From JAVJST01 sp040219295 (GTDB lineage Bacteria; Pseudomonadota; Alphaproteobacteria; Rhodospirillales; Casp-alpha2): a stretch of DNA of 64,000 bases. The position numbers were made by a program, and so were the translations under genes. Below the pieces are notes generated by a model that worked only from the letters and a program-made list of their open reading frames with translations, made no database searches and was not told the origin of the DNA. Below are positions 18,010 through 26,075 of this stretch, one piece after another; positions within the stretch are counted from its first letter, which is position 1; each line of letters opens with the position of its first letter. The stretch covers positions 232,286 through 296,285 of the forward strand of contig JAVJST010000008.1 in NCBI GenBank assembly GCA_040219295.1, read 5' to 3'.

Positions 18010-19305
18010 ATGGCTGACAGCAAGACGATCGCATTCTTTCCGGAAGCGGCCTTCGGACCCGCGCTCAACTCCGTGGGCATCGCCCAGGCCTGCAAGGCCA
18101 TGGGGCATAATCCGGTATTCATCTCGGATCCCGGTTTTACCGGCGTGTTCGAGGGCTACGGCTTCAAGGAATATCACGTCAGCATGTCGGAGCCGATGCC
18201 GCCCGAAGAGATGGCCAAGTTCTGGTCCGACTTCATCAACGGACACATCCCGAACTTCTCGAAAGAGCCGTACGATCAGATCGACAACTACGTCAAGGAA
18301 TGCTGGGAAGCGATCGTCGACACATCGAAGTGGGCGCAGAAGGAATTGCCGGGCATCCTCGACGAGATCAAACCGGACCTGATCTGCATCGATAACGTCA
18401 TCCTGTTTCCGGCGACCAAGCAGTACGGTGTGCCCTGGGTCCGCATCATCTCATGCTCAGAGAACGAGATTGCCGATCCGGATATCCCGCCGCATCTCTC
18501 CGGCTGCGGTGAGAACGATACCGCCTGCCACAAGGCCTACACCGACAAGTTCAACGAAGTCATCGGCCCGATCCATGCTGATTTCAACGAGTTCCTCAAG
18601 GAATGCGGTGAGGAACCCTACAAACTCGGCGAGTTCTTCGAAGCTTCGCCCTACCTCAACCTGCTGCTCTATCCGGAGCCTGTGAAGTTCAAGCGCCGCA
18701 ACCCGCTCGATCCGAAGCAGTTCCAGTACCTCGAGGGCTGCGTCCGCAAGGACGAACCCTACACCGTGCCGGACATGGGCGAGTACAACGACAAGCCGCT
18801 GATCTACATCAGCTTTGGCAGCCTCGGGTCCGGCGACACGGATCTCCTGAAACGCCTGATTGACGTCGCCGGATCGATGGACGTCCGCGCCCTGGTCAAC
18901 GTCGGCGACTACATGGACTCCTACGACAAGGACGCGTTGCCGAGAAACGTTCACATTGAAAGCTGGTATCCACAGCCGTCGGTGATCCCGCAGTGCGACA
19001 TGGTCATCCACCACGGCGGCAACAACAGCTTCACCGAATGCCTTTACTTCGGAAAGCCGGCGATCATCATGCCCTACGTCTGGGACGGGCACGACAACGC
19101 GACCCGCGTCGAGGAAACCGGTCACGGCTTCAAGATGCACCGTTCGAACTGGCAACCGGACGAGCTCAAGGCGAAGATCACGACCTGCCTGACGGACGAA
19201 ACGATGAAGGCCAAAATGGCGTCGACGTCGGCGCACATGCAGAGCACCAACGGAACCGAGAAGGCCGCCAAGCTGCTCGACGCGTTGCTGAAGGAACACG
19301 GCTGA
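18010..19305 (+). CDS. GT1-like (UDP-glycosyltransferase fold) protein
   Basis: A 431-residue GT-B protein resembling the MGT/UGT family (GT1). The C-terminal donor-binding region has IHHGGNNSFTECLYFGKPAI followed by MPYVWDGHDNATRVEETGHG, close to the UGT signature; the N-terminal domain begins IAFFPEAAFGPALNSVGIAQA. An AGGAGG lies 8 bases before the ATG. It follows a polyamine-type transporter and precedes two cupins and an aldehyde dehydrogenase, so it is unlikely to act on cell-wall glycan. It may conjugate or process an imported small molecule; this is inference. The next gene's ATG overlaps its stop by 1 base. Confidence 0.8.
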   Translation: MADSKTIAFFPEAAFGPALNSVGIAQACKAMGHNPVFISDPGFTGVFEGYGFKEYHVSMSEPMPPEEMAKFWSDFINGHIPNFSKEPYDQIDNYVKECWEAIVDTSKWAQKELPGILDEIKPDLICIDNVILFPATKQYGVPWVRIISCSENEIADPDIPPHLSGCGENDTACHKAYTDKFNEVIGPIHADFNEFLKECGEEPYKLGEFFEASPYLNLLLYPEPVKFKRRNPLDPKQFQYLEGCVRKDEPYTVPDMGEYNDKPLIYISFGSLGSGDTDLLKRLIDVAGSMDVRALVNVGDYMDSYDKDALPRNVHIESWYPQPSVIPQCDMVIHHGGNNSFTECLYFGKPAIIMPYVWDGHDNATRVEETGHGFKMHRSNWQPDELKAKITTCLTDETMKAKMASTSAHMQSTNGTEKAAKLLDALLKEHG

Positions 19306-19670
19306 TGGCGCACGAAACCGTCAAGTCGTCGGCGCCGCACGTGGCGCCGGCGACGACCGTTGGCGAGTTGACCGACTGGGGTGACCAGCCCGACATGGTT
19401 GAGGGGCAGTCACACTCCAGCGGGATCCTCCTGTGGAAGAGCGCCGATGGAACGTCGGAGTCGGGCGTCTGGCAATGTACGCCCGGGACATGGCGGCTTT
19501 CGCTGCCGGGCGACGAGTTGTGTCATTTCGTTGCCGGCAGCGCGACCTATACCGGTGACGACGGTGAAATCATCGAGGTCGGTCCAGGGACGGTAGTGCA
19601 TTTCCGGAAGGGCTGGACCGGCCAATGCCAGGTCCACGAAACCATACGCAACGTCTACATGCTGCGCTGA
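19305..19670 (+). CDS. Small cupin protein, first of a tandem pair
   Basis: A 121-residue single-domain cupin of the cupin_3/EutQ-like type. The barrel strands GVWQCTPGTWRLSLPGDELCHFV, ATYTGDDGEIIEVGPGTVVHF and GWTGQCQVHETIRNVYML (each given in part) match the family. Its start overlaps the glycosyltransferase stop (TGATG). The next gene is a close relative, so the pair arose by tandem duplication. Proteins of this family include small isomerases and ureidoglycolate-type enzymes; no activity can be assigned. The context suggests a catabolic role with the downstream aldehyde dehydrogenase. Confidence 0.8.
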   Translation: MAHETVKSSAPHVAPATTVGELTDWGDQPDMVEGQSHSSGILLWKSADGTSESGVWQCTPGTWRLSLPGDELCHFVAGSATYTGDDGEIIEVGPGTVVHFRKGWTGQCQVHETIRNVYMLR

Positions 19671-19678
19671 GGCCGATC

Positions 19679-20023
19679 ATGACGACACCTGTTTTGAGGA
19701 ACCCTACTGCCGTCACCGAGGTCGTTGACTGGGGACCGGTCCCGACGATGATCGAGGGACAGTCGCACACGTCCGGCGTACTGCTGCACAAAGGACCCAA
19801 CGGCGAGGCCGAGACCGGCATCTGGATCTGCACGCCGGGTTACTGGAACTGTCACGTGGTCGCCGACGAGTTCTGCCACTTCCTCGACGGCCGGTGTACC
19901 TACACTCATGAATCGGGCGAGATCATCGAGATTGTTCCCGACACCGCGGCGTTCTTCCCCAAGGATTGGCGCGGCACATGCCGGGTCCACGAAACGGTCC
20001 GCAAGGTCTACATGATTCGCTGA
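19679..20023 (+). CDS. Small cupin protein, second of a tandem pair
   Basis: A 114-residue cupin closely related to the preceding one: both have TDWGDQPDMVEGQSHSSG-like entry strands (here VDWGPVPTMIEGQSHTSG) and end in RVHETVRKVYMIR. The ATG at 19679 is 8 bases after the previous stop; the frame extends upstream but the duplication defines this start. The retained histidine and glutamate pattern (DEFCHFLDG ... E-S-GEIIEI) could bind a metal. The two proteins may form a heteromer or act on successive intermediates. Confidence 0.8.
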   Translation: MTTPVLRNPTAVTEVVDWGPVPTMIEGQSHTSGVLLHKGPNGEAETGIWICTPGYWNCHVVADEFCHFLDGRCTYTHESGEIIEIVPDTAAFFPKDWRGTCRVHETVRKVYMIR

Positions 20024-20047
20024 TCGCGAAATCGCGAGGAACATGAA

Positions 20048-21562
20048 ATGACGCCATTCGATCCGAACTTGGGCATGATCTTCGTCGATCATGAGTACCG
20101 GCACGCCACATCCACCGGCCGGCAGGATGTCGTTAATCCGGCCACGCTTGAGGTCGAGGGCCGAATCGCCCTGTGCGGAACCGATGAAGTCGAGGCCGTC
20201 ATCGCCCGCGCACGCGACGCCCAACGCGACTGGGCGAAAACCAACGAGAAGACTCGCGCCGCCCTGCTCCATCAGCTCGCCGACTCGATCGCCAATGCGG
20301 ATTTTCACGACGTCGCACGGCTGATGGTCCTGGAACAGGGCAAGCCTTATCCGGAAGCGACGGGTGAGCTTGCCAATTGCGCGCCGATCTTCCGCTACTA
20401 CGCCGAACTCGCCCGCGATCAGGCCGGGGTCCTGCCGGGCACGACGCAAGAGGGCTCATTCCAGTTTGCGAAATTCTTTCCCTACGGCGTAACGGGGCAC
20501 GTGCTGCCGTTCAATTTCCCCATCATCATCATGTGCTGGACCGTGGCGGCGTCGCTTGCGGCCGGCAATGCCTGCGTCGTCAAGCCGGCAGAAGCGACGT
20601 CGCTCTGCACGCTCAAGTTCATGGATCACTTCCGCTGCCTGCCGGCGGGGCTGGTCAACTGCATTACCGGTGGCGGAGACACCGGGGCCGCCCTTGTAAC
20701 CTCGCGCGGCATCGACGCGGTCGCGTTCACCGGCAGCGTCGCCACCGGCCGGAAGATCGCCGTCGCCTGCGCCGAGCAGATGAAGCCTGCCGTCATTGAG
20801 GCCGGAGGCAGCGATCCGATGATCATCTCGGAACATGCACCACTCGACGTGGCGGTGCCGGGCAGCGTGATGTCGGCGTTTCATCTCAGCGGCCAAATCT
20901 GCGTGTCGTCGGAACGTTTCTTCGTGCACGAGGCCGTCCATGACGCGTTTGTTGAACGGTTCGCCGACATGGCCCGCAATCTCCGCATCGGCAACGGACT
21001 GGAAATCAGCGAAATTGGCCCATTGGTCAGTGAGGCGGCGCGCGACAAGGTCATCCGGCTGGTCGACGATGCGGCCGCTAAGGGCGCGAGCATCGAATGC
21101 GGCGGACGCATCCCGCCAGAACGCAACACCGGATGGTTCTATGAACCGACCATCCTGACCGGGGTCACCGACGACATGGCGGTCATGCACGAGGAGGCGT
21201 TCGGTCCGCTGGCGTCGATCTGCAAGGTGGCGAGCTTTGAGGAGGCCGTCGAGCGCGCCAACGACTCGGAGTTTGGTCTCGGCGCCTCGCTATTCACCAG
21301 TCGCATGGACGAGGCCATGTACGCCTATGAGAACCTCCAGGCCGGTATGGTCTGGATCAACAACCCCCTCATCGACAACGATGCCATTCCTTTCGGCGGC
21401 TGGAAGATGTCGGGGATCGGGCGCGAGATGGGGCGCCAGGGACTGGACGCCTTCCGGCAGTCGAAGATGGGCGTGATCGATGCCAAGCCGTCCATCCAGG
21501 AATGGTGGTATCCCTATCCGGATGACTGGTTCTACAGCGGCGACGGGCGAAAATTCTCCTGA
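20048..21562 (+). CDS. NAD(P)-dependent aldehyde dehydrogenase
   Basis: A 504-residue aldehyde dehydrogenase. The Rossmann part has PYGVTGHVLPFNFPI and FTGSVATGRKIA; the catalytic glutamate is in EAGGSDPMI and the nucleophile cysteine in LSGQICVSSERF. It oxidises an aldehyde to a carboxylate in the cytoplasm. It ends the run transporter, GT1-like, cupin, cupin, ALDH, with about 25 bases before it, so it is likely the oxidising step of the pathway served by the transporter. The substrate may be an aminoaldehyde, by analogy with polyamine pathways; not shown by sequence. Confidence 0.9.
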   Translation: MTPFDPNLGMIFVDHEYRHATSTGRQDVVNPATLEVEGRIALCGTDEVEAVIARARDAQRDWAKTNEKTRAALLHQLADSIANADFHDVARLMVLEQGKPYPEATGELANCAPIFRYYAELARDQAGVLPGTTQEGSFQFAKFFPYGVTGHVLPFNFPIIIMCWTVAASLAAGNACVVKPAEATSLCTLKFMDHFRCLPAGLVNCITGGGDTGAALVTSRGIDAVAFTGSVATGRKIAVACAEQMKPAVIEAGGSDPMIISEHAPLDVAVPGSVMSAFHLSGQICVSSERFFVHEAVHDAFVERFADMARNLRIGNGLEISEIGPLVSEAARDKVIRLVDDAAAKGASIECGGRIPPERNTGWFYEPTILTGVTDDMAVMHEEAFGPLASICKVASFEEAVERANDSEFGLGASLFTSRMDEAMYAYENLQAGMVWINNPLIDNDAIPFGGWKMSGIGREMGRQGLDAFRQSKMGVIDAKPSIQEWWYPYPDDWFYSGDGRKFS

Positions 21563-21585
21563 CGGACCAGAATTTTCCAAATAGT

Positions 21586-21601
21586 AATTGGCATGCCACA
21601 G
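21586..21601. promoter_or_regulatory. Candidate GntR operator upstream of P-loop kinase gene
   Basis: Contains the perfect 10-base palindrome TGGCATGCCA (21589-21598). It matches 12 of 16 positions of the perfect palindrome before tctC (27889-27904). It lies in the 97-base gap between the aldehyde dehydrogenase and the kinase gene and may put the kinase under one of the two GntR regulators. Confidence 0.5.
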
Positions 21602-21659
21602 GAGGTGTCCTGTGCCATGATCGCAGTTGGTAACGACATTGCGATACCCGAGACACGGC

Positions 21660-23483
21660 ATGACCAGTACCGTCCCATTCGAAACGGCACAAATCTCCGG
21701 CGAACATGCCTGGGATCCCGGGCTCGAGTCGACGATCCCCGGTGAACTCATGCCGCAGGTCACGCTGTTCCGCCCGGAGAACGCCTTCATCAGTTACGCC
21801 GAGGCCCGGGAACTCGCCGAGTTCTGTGGCCTGACGCCGGCCGATGTGGCGTTCTTCAGACCGGAACGACTCATCGTCCACGAATTGCTGATCCGCGTGA
21901 CGGCCGACCTTTACGTCCCCGACGGGCCGAACTACGAGGATCTCGGCATTAGCCTCCGCGGCATGGTCGACAAGATCTACCGGGATTACGTTCTGCCCCG
22001 ACTGGACGAAATTCTGCCGGCCTATGAGGACGTAAAAACTCGCGCGCGGGATTTCGTCGAGACGGAACTCGACCGCTTCTATGCGCCGGCCGCCAGCGAC
22101 TCTGAGAAATCGAACGGATCCTCCTTTCTCGGGCGCCTGTTCGGCGGAAGGAAGAATACAGCCGATAACAGTGCGGCGACGGTCAGCGAACTCGACCTGA
22201 TCAACGACTGGACCGCACGCAGAAAAGCCAGCGACAATCCGTGCGAGATCGCCTCATTATCGGCGCTGCTAAAGGTGGTTGGCTCGATCTACGGCAGCCG
22301 GGGCCGTCTCGTCGGCGACCGGCAACTGGTCAGCGATCTCTCCGTGCGCATGATTTGCAACGACGTCGGCAGCGAAGCGCTCGGCGGCGCGGTCGACCCC
22401 ATCGTCAGGGAAGCCGCCGACACGGAGGGCTATGTTCTTCTTCCGCCCCAGGAAAAGCCGGTGATTATGAACGTCAAGGGATCGTCGGCGGCGGGCAAAA
22501 GCACCATCCGCCACGATCAGATGCGCCTGGCCAAGAAACTGAACGTTCCGTGGGAGAACTTTGCGGTTATCAGTCCAGATTACTGGCGGAAGTATCTTCT
22601 AGACTACGGATCGCTCGGCGAACATGCCAAGTACGCGGCCATGCTGACCGGACAGGAGCTTGAGATCGTCGACGTCAAGCTCGACCGCTACATGGCCAAC
22701 AAGGCGGCCCGCCATCAGATTTCCCACCTGCTGATCGACCGTTTCCGCTTCGACAGTTTCCTGCTCGAGCACGAACGCGCCGCCGACAGCAAACTGCTCA
22801 CGCGATTCGGCGAGCTGGTGTTCATGTTCTTCGTCATCACGGCGCCGGAAGCTACGGTCGAGCGCGCCTATCGCCGTGGCATCAAGACCGGACGGTACAA
22901 GGCGGTCGACGATCTGCTGTACCACAACGTCGAGGCCTATACCGGCATGCCTGACCTCTTCTTTTCCTGGGCCTCGGCCGAGGGAAAACGCATTCATTAT
23001 GAGTTTCTCGACAACAATGTTGCCGAGCAAGAACGCCCGCGAACAGTCGCGTTCGGCTGGAACGGCGACATGGTCATCCTGGACGTGAATGTGATGCTCG
23101 AAATTGATCGCTACCGAAAAGTGAACGTGAAGGCCACGCGCGAGGACGAAGTATTCAACGACAAAACGCTGGATCCGAACAAGAACACGGGTTTCCTGAA
23201 ACGGTGCGCCCGCCACCTCAAGACCGTCACCTTTGCCGACTACCACAGCGGGCGCGTCTACGGTCGTCTCGAGGCCGGCAAATGGGTCTGGCGCGACGAC
23301 GACTACATGCGAAGCCTGCCCGGTGCGGAGAGATGGCAGAGCGGTCTGGCTGCACTCGGATGGAACGACGCGGAGGATACTGGGCCGCCACCGGCCGGTC
23401 TCCTGGACCCGGCGCAGGAAAAGGCGTTCACCCTGGGGCTGTGGGCACCGTCAATCTCCGCAGCGGAAAAGCCAGACGCTTAG
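21660..23483 (+). CDS. Large P-loop protein with zeta-toxin-like kinase domain
   Basis: A 607-residue soluble protein. The N-terminal 200 residues are helical with a low-complexity linker near 145-165 and no recognised domain. A Walker A motif, KGSSAAGKST, is at about residue 272. The following VISPDYWRKYLLDYGS and the YMANKAARHQISHLLIDRF region resemble zeta-toxin/UDP-sugar kinase proteins, where the D-x-x-R segment contacts substrate. It is far longer than zeta toxins and no antitoxin gene is adjacent. ATG 21660 is chosen, but a perfect AGGAGG at 21600 instead serves an out-of-frame ATG at 21617. It converges on gntR, overlapping by 4 bases. Function unknown; shared operator suggests co-regulation with oxalate genes. 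Confidence 0.65.
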   Translation: MTSTVPFETAQISGEHAWDPGLESTIPGELMPQVTLFRPENAFISYAEARELAEFCGLTPADVAFFRPERLIVHELLIRVTADLYVPDGPNYEDLGISLRGMVDKIYRDYVLPRLDEILPAYEDVKTRARDFVETELDRFYAPAASDSEKSNGSSFLGRLFGGRKNTADNSAATVSELDLINDWTARRKASDNPCEIASLSALLKVVGSIYGSRGRLVGDRQLVSDLSVRMICNDVGSEALGGAVDPIVREAADTEGYVLLPPQEKPVIMNVKGSSAAGKSTIRHDQMRLAKKLNVPWENFAVISPDYWRKYLLDYGSLGEHAKYAAMLTGQELEIVDVKLDRYMANKAARHQISHLLIDRFRFDSFLLEHERAADSKLLTRFGELVFMFFVITAPEATVERAYRRGIKTGRYKAVDDLLYHNVEAYTGMPDLFFSWASAEGKRIHYEFLDNNVAEQERPRTVAFGWNGDMVILDVNVMLEIDRYRKVNVKATREDEVFNDKTLDPNKNTGFLKRCARHLKTVTFADYHSGRVYGRLEAGKWVWRDDDYMRSLPGAERWQSGLAALGWNDAEDTGPPPAGLLDPAQEKAFTLGLWAPSISAAEKPDA

Positions 23484-24184
23484 GCGGCGGGTTCCGCCGC
23501 CGCGAACTCCGGCCACATGTCACGAATGTGATCGTGCAGACGCATCGTGTGCTCGCGGACCAGCCGCGCGGCGAGGTCTGCGTCGCGGCTTTCCAGCGCT
23601 TCGATAATCTTTGTATGGTCGACGACTGACCGGGTCGTGCGATCGCTCTCTCCCATGGCACGACGCCTGACGGCGTGCATATGCAGGAATAGATCGTCGG
23701 CCATGTCGCCAATCAGTTTGCAACCCGAGAGTTCGAGGATGCGCTGGTGGAACTTGATGTTCTGTTCAGAGTACTCCTCGATGTCCGCCCGGGCGTCGTT
23801 AACGCTATAGCGAGCGGCCAGGTCATGGAGGTCTGCCAGTTCATGGTCCGTCGCATTCTGAGTAACCAGACGAGCAGCCATGCTTTCCAGCGCGGCCCAG
23901 ACGATGACCATCTCGAGGACCTCGTCGAGCGACTTGCGCCGGACAAAGACGCCTTTGCGCGGCTGGATCTGAACAAATCCGTCACGTTCGAGGCGGACGA
24001 GGGCCTCCCTGACCGGCGTCCGGGAAATACCGAGTTGTTCTGCCAGTCGGCGCTCGTCGAGCCTGAGATCGGTGTCAGGATCGTAAATGTTCAGCTTGAG
24101 GATCGCTTCCAACAAAACGCCGTGGATATGGTCCTTCAGCGTAAAATTTGTGCTCACCGGGTTTAGGTGCAAACCGCTGGCCAT
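23480..24184 (-). CDS. FCD-type GntR regulator, first of a paralogous pair
   Basis: A 234-residue GntR/FadR-type repressor. The winged helix-turn-helix is at about 20-85 with EQLGISRTPVREAL as recognition region, and the C-terminal FCD ligand domain follows (VWAALESMAARL, FHQRILELSGCKL, ALESRDADLAARLVREHTMRLHDHI). The C-terminal His and Asp residues probably bind a metal and a carboxylate. It is strikingly similar to the regulator at 34.7 kb, with nearly the same recognition helix. ATG 24184 has GGGAGAAG 3 bases upstream. It is separated by 337 bases from tctA, and its upstream region carries inverted repeats and an operator-like sequence, so autoregulation is likely. Confidence 0.88.
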   Translation of the reverse strand: MASGLHLNPVSTNFTLKDHIHGVLLEAILKLNIYDPDTDLRLDERRLAEQLGISRTPVREALVRLERDGFVQIQPRKGVFVRRKSLDEVLEMVIVWAALESMAARLVTQNATDHELADLHDLAARYSVNDARADIEEYSEQNIKFHQRILELSGCKLIGDMADDLFLHMHAVRRRAMGESDRTTRSVVDHTKIIEALESRDADLAARLVREHTMRLHDHIRDMWPEFAAAEPAA

Positions 24185-24235
24185 CGACTTCTCCCGACCT
24201 GTTCACGCTCATGTGTTCGAATCTTGGTATCTTAT

Positions 24236-24268
24236 CCAATTTTGGGACTTTGGACTCCCCAAAATTGG
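24236..24268. repeat. Perfect 11-bp inverted repeat upstream of gntR
   Basis: CCAATTTTGGG (24236-24246) and CCCAAAATTGG (24258-24268) are exact reverse complements with an 11-base spacer. The site lies 52-84 bases upstream of the gntR start codon on the minus strand. Its right arm overlaps the operator-like TGGCATACC by 3 bases. No T-run follows, so it is more likely a protein-binding site than a terminator. Confidence 0.6.
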
Positions 24269-24278
24269 CATACCGAAC
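24263..24278. promoter_or_regulatory. Weaker GntR operator-like site upstream of gntR
   Basis: The core TGGCATACC (24266-24274) matches the operator core at 35.47 kb exactly. Over 16 bases it agrees with the perfect tctC palindrome at 10 positions, all but three in the core. Flanking TTGGTAT and ATACCAA half-sites raise the chance that a GntR protein binds here. Confidence 0.35.
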
Positions 24279-24418
24279 ACACTATCACGAATACCAAAGC
24301 CCCCAATCGCCGACTGCCGCCAAACCGCCCAAAACTGGCGCAACGGCGTCGATTCTCGCTGGAATTGAAACTTTGTTCGTTCGGCATCAGGTGACCAGGC
24401 GCGCGGCGAGCGACCGCA

Positions 24419-24506
24419 AGAGCCCGGTCGCGTGACGGCGGGAAAAGTATCCAGGTCGCGAACCCAGGGACCTGTTTGGATACACCGCCAACAACGACCG
24501 GGCTCT
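24419..24506 (-). repeat. 88-base extended hairpin downstream of tctA
   Basis: Four nested pairings lie on one axis: AGAGCCCGGTCG (24419-24430) with CGACCGGGCTCT (24495-24506), GGCGG (24437-24441) with CCGCC (24485-24489), GTATC (24447-24451) with GATAC (24479-24483), and CAGGTC (24452-24457) with GACCTG (24469-24474). That is 28 bp with an 11-base apical loop. It starts 15 bases after the tctA stop on the minus strand. There is no T-run, so it may be a 3'-UTR stabiliser, a processed small RNA or a Rho-dependent end rather than an intrinsic terminator. Confidence 0.55.
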
Positions 24507-24521
24507 ATTGGTAGGCGGTCC

Positions 24522-26033
24522 TTATGCTTCGACTTTCTTCCGGCGCTTCATCGCCTTGCTAACCAGTGGGTAGACCATGAGGCCAACACCAATGGCGATG
24601 CAAATCAGGGAGATTGGCCGTTCGATGAAGACCATTGGATCACCCTGGGAGCCAAGCAGGGTTTGACGAAGGGACCGCTCGGCCAACGGGCCGAGGACGA
24701 TGGCCAACACCGCCGGCGCGACCGGATAGTTGAGCTTGCGCATCAAGTACCCGACAACACCAAACAACAGCATTAACCAGACATCGTGCATCGTCTGAGT
24801 CGGCGCGTAGCCGCCGACGATGCATAGAACGAAGATCACCGGCGCCAGTATCGTGAATGGCAGCGTCAGCACTTTCACAAAGACTGGAATGAATGCCAGG
24901 TTGATGATCACGGTGAAGAAGTTGGCCACGTACAGCGAGCCGATCAATCCCCAGACGAAATCCGGGTGCTCGCTAAACAACAACGGTCCGGGACGAAGCC
25001 CCCAGATAATCATGCCACCCAGTAGGATCGCCGTTGTCGGCGAACCCGGAATGCCGAGCGTGATCATCGGCAACATTGAGCCGGTTGAAGCCGCGTTGTT
25101 CGCCGCCTCCGGAGCTGCCACACCGGCAACGTTACCCTTGCCGAAAGTCTCCGGCTCCTTGGAGAACGTCTTCGCCAGGCCGTACGACATTAGGGACGCC
25201 GGGGTCGCGCCCGCCGCCGGCAGCGTCCCGACGAAATAACCCAGAACCGATCCGAACGTCGTCGACTTGAGGTAGGTTTTGACCATCTTGACGTTCTCGA
25301 TGAATTGCCCCCAGCTCGTCTTGACCTTGTGGACGACGACCTCGCCCTTGGTGGTTTCGAGCGTCCAGAGCATCTCGCCGATACCGTAGATGCCGATGGC
25401 AAGCACCAGGAAGTTGATGCCATGCAGGAATCCGTCGATGTCGAAGAAGATCAGGCGCGGCTTGCCAGAGATGATGTCGAGACCGATCGTCGCGAGGACG
25501 AGCCCAATCAGGATCGAAAAAATTGTCTTCGGGATATCGTCTCCACCTAGGCCGATGAACGTCGCGAACGCAAGGAACATCAAGGCAAATTCTTCGGCCG
25601 GTCCGAATTTCAACGCGAACTCGGCCAGCGGGGGCGCGAACAGCGTGAAGAGAATGACGGAGATCGTGCCGCCGATGAACGACGCAATGGCAGCCGCAGT
25701 CAACGCCTGGTCGGCTTTGCCGGCGGCGGCGAGCGGTCTCCCGTCGAACACTGTCGCGACCGCTGTTGACGCCCCGGGAATGCCCAGCGTGATCGAGCTG
25801 ATCGCACCCCCGTACATGGCGCCGTAGTAGACCGCAGCAAGGAAGATAATGGCGGCGTTGGGCGGCACGAGAAACGTGATCGGCAGCAGAATGGCCACAC
25901 CGTTGACCGATCCCAGTCCGGGCATCGCGCCGACGAAAAGCCCGATGATACAGCCGATGACGATCATCATCAGGTTGAGCGGCTGGAAGGCTTCCAGCAA
26001 ACCACCGCCGAGTGAAATCAGAATTGTTTCCAT
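24522..26033 (-). CDS. tctA: Tripartite tricarboxylate transporter, large membrane subunit
   Basis: A 503-residue TctA-family protein with about 10-12 membrane helices. The family loops GAMPGLGSVNGVAILLP and YYGAMYGGAISSITLGIPG are present, as is the second repeat TLGIPGSPTTAILLGGM. It forms the secondary-transport pore with TctB and the binding protein TctC. It is last in tctC-tctB-tctA, 42 bases after tctB. The operon sits between the oxalate catabolic genes and a gntR, and its promoter carries a sequence like that before the oxalate operon. Oxalate or another small dicarboxylate is therefore the inferred substrate, rather than citrate. Confidence 0.92.
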   Translation of the reverse strand: METILISLGGGLLEAFQPLNLMMIVIGCIIGLFVGAMPGLGSVNGVAILLPITFLVPPNAAIIFLAAVYYGAMYGGAISSITLGIPGASTAVATVFDGRPLAAAGKADQALTAAAIASFIGGTISVILFTLFAPPLAEFALKFGPAEEFALMFLAFATFIGLGGDDIPKTIFSILIGLVLATIGLDIISGKPRLIFFDIDGFLHGINFLVLAIGIYGIGEMLWTLETTKGEVVVHKVKTSWGQFIENVKMVKTYLKSTTFGSVLGYFVGTLPAAGATPASLMSYGLAKTFSKEPETFGKGNVAGVAAPEAANNAASTGSMLPMITLGIPGSPTTAILLGGMIIWGLRPGPLLFSEHPDFVWGLIGSLYVANFFTVIINLAFIPVFVKVLTLPFTILAPVIFVLCIVGGYAPTQTMHDVWLMLLFGVVGYLMRKLNYPVAPAVLAIVLGPLAERSLRQTLLGSQGDPMVFIERPISLICIAIGVGLMVYPLVSKAMKRRKKVEA

Positions 26034-26075
26034 GATAATGTTCCTGGTCGGCGCGGTCGGACCGCGCGACGTCCT

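Larger units (their letters stand above)
24185..24521. other. 337-base intergenic region between gntR and tctA
   Basis: No credible gene is seen; three short ORFs here lack ribosome-binding sites and overlap each other. It holds half-sites TTGGTAT (24224-24230) and ATACCAA (24291-24297), a perfect 11-base inverted repeat, an operator-like TGGCATACC, and a long extended hairpin near tctA. Each of the last three is listed separately. Confidence 0.7.

Noticed and set aside
21660..24184. Toxin-antitoxin pair formed by the zeta-like kinase and the adjacent gene
   Set aside because: The neighbour is a convergent GntR regulator, not an epsilon-type antitoxin, and the kinase is much longer than zeta toxins.
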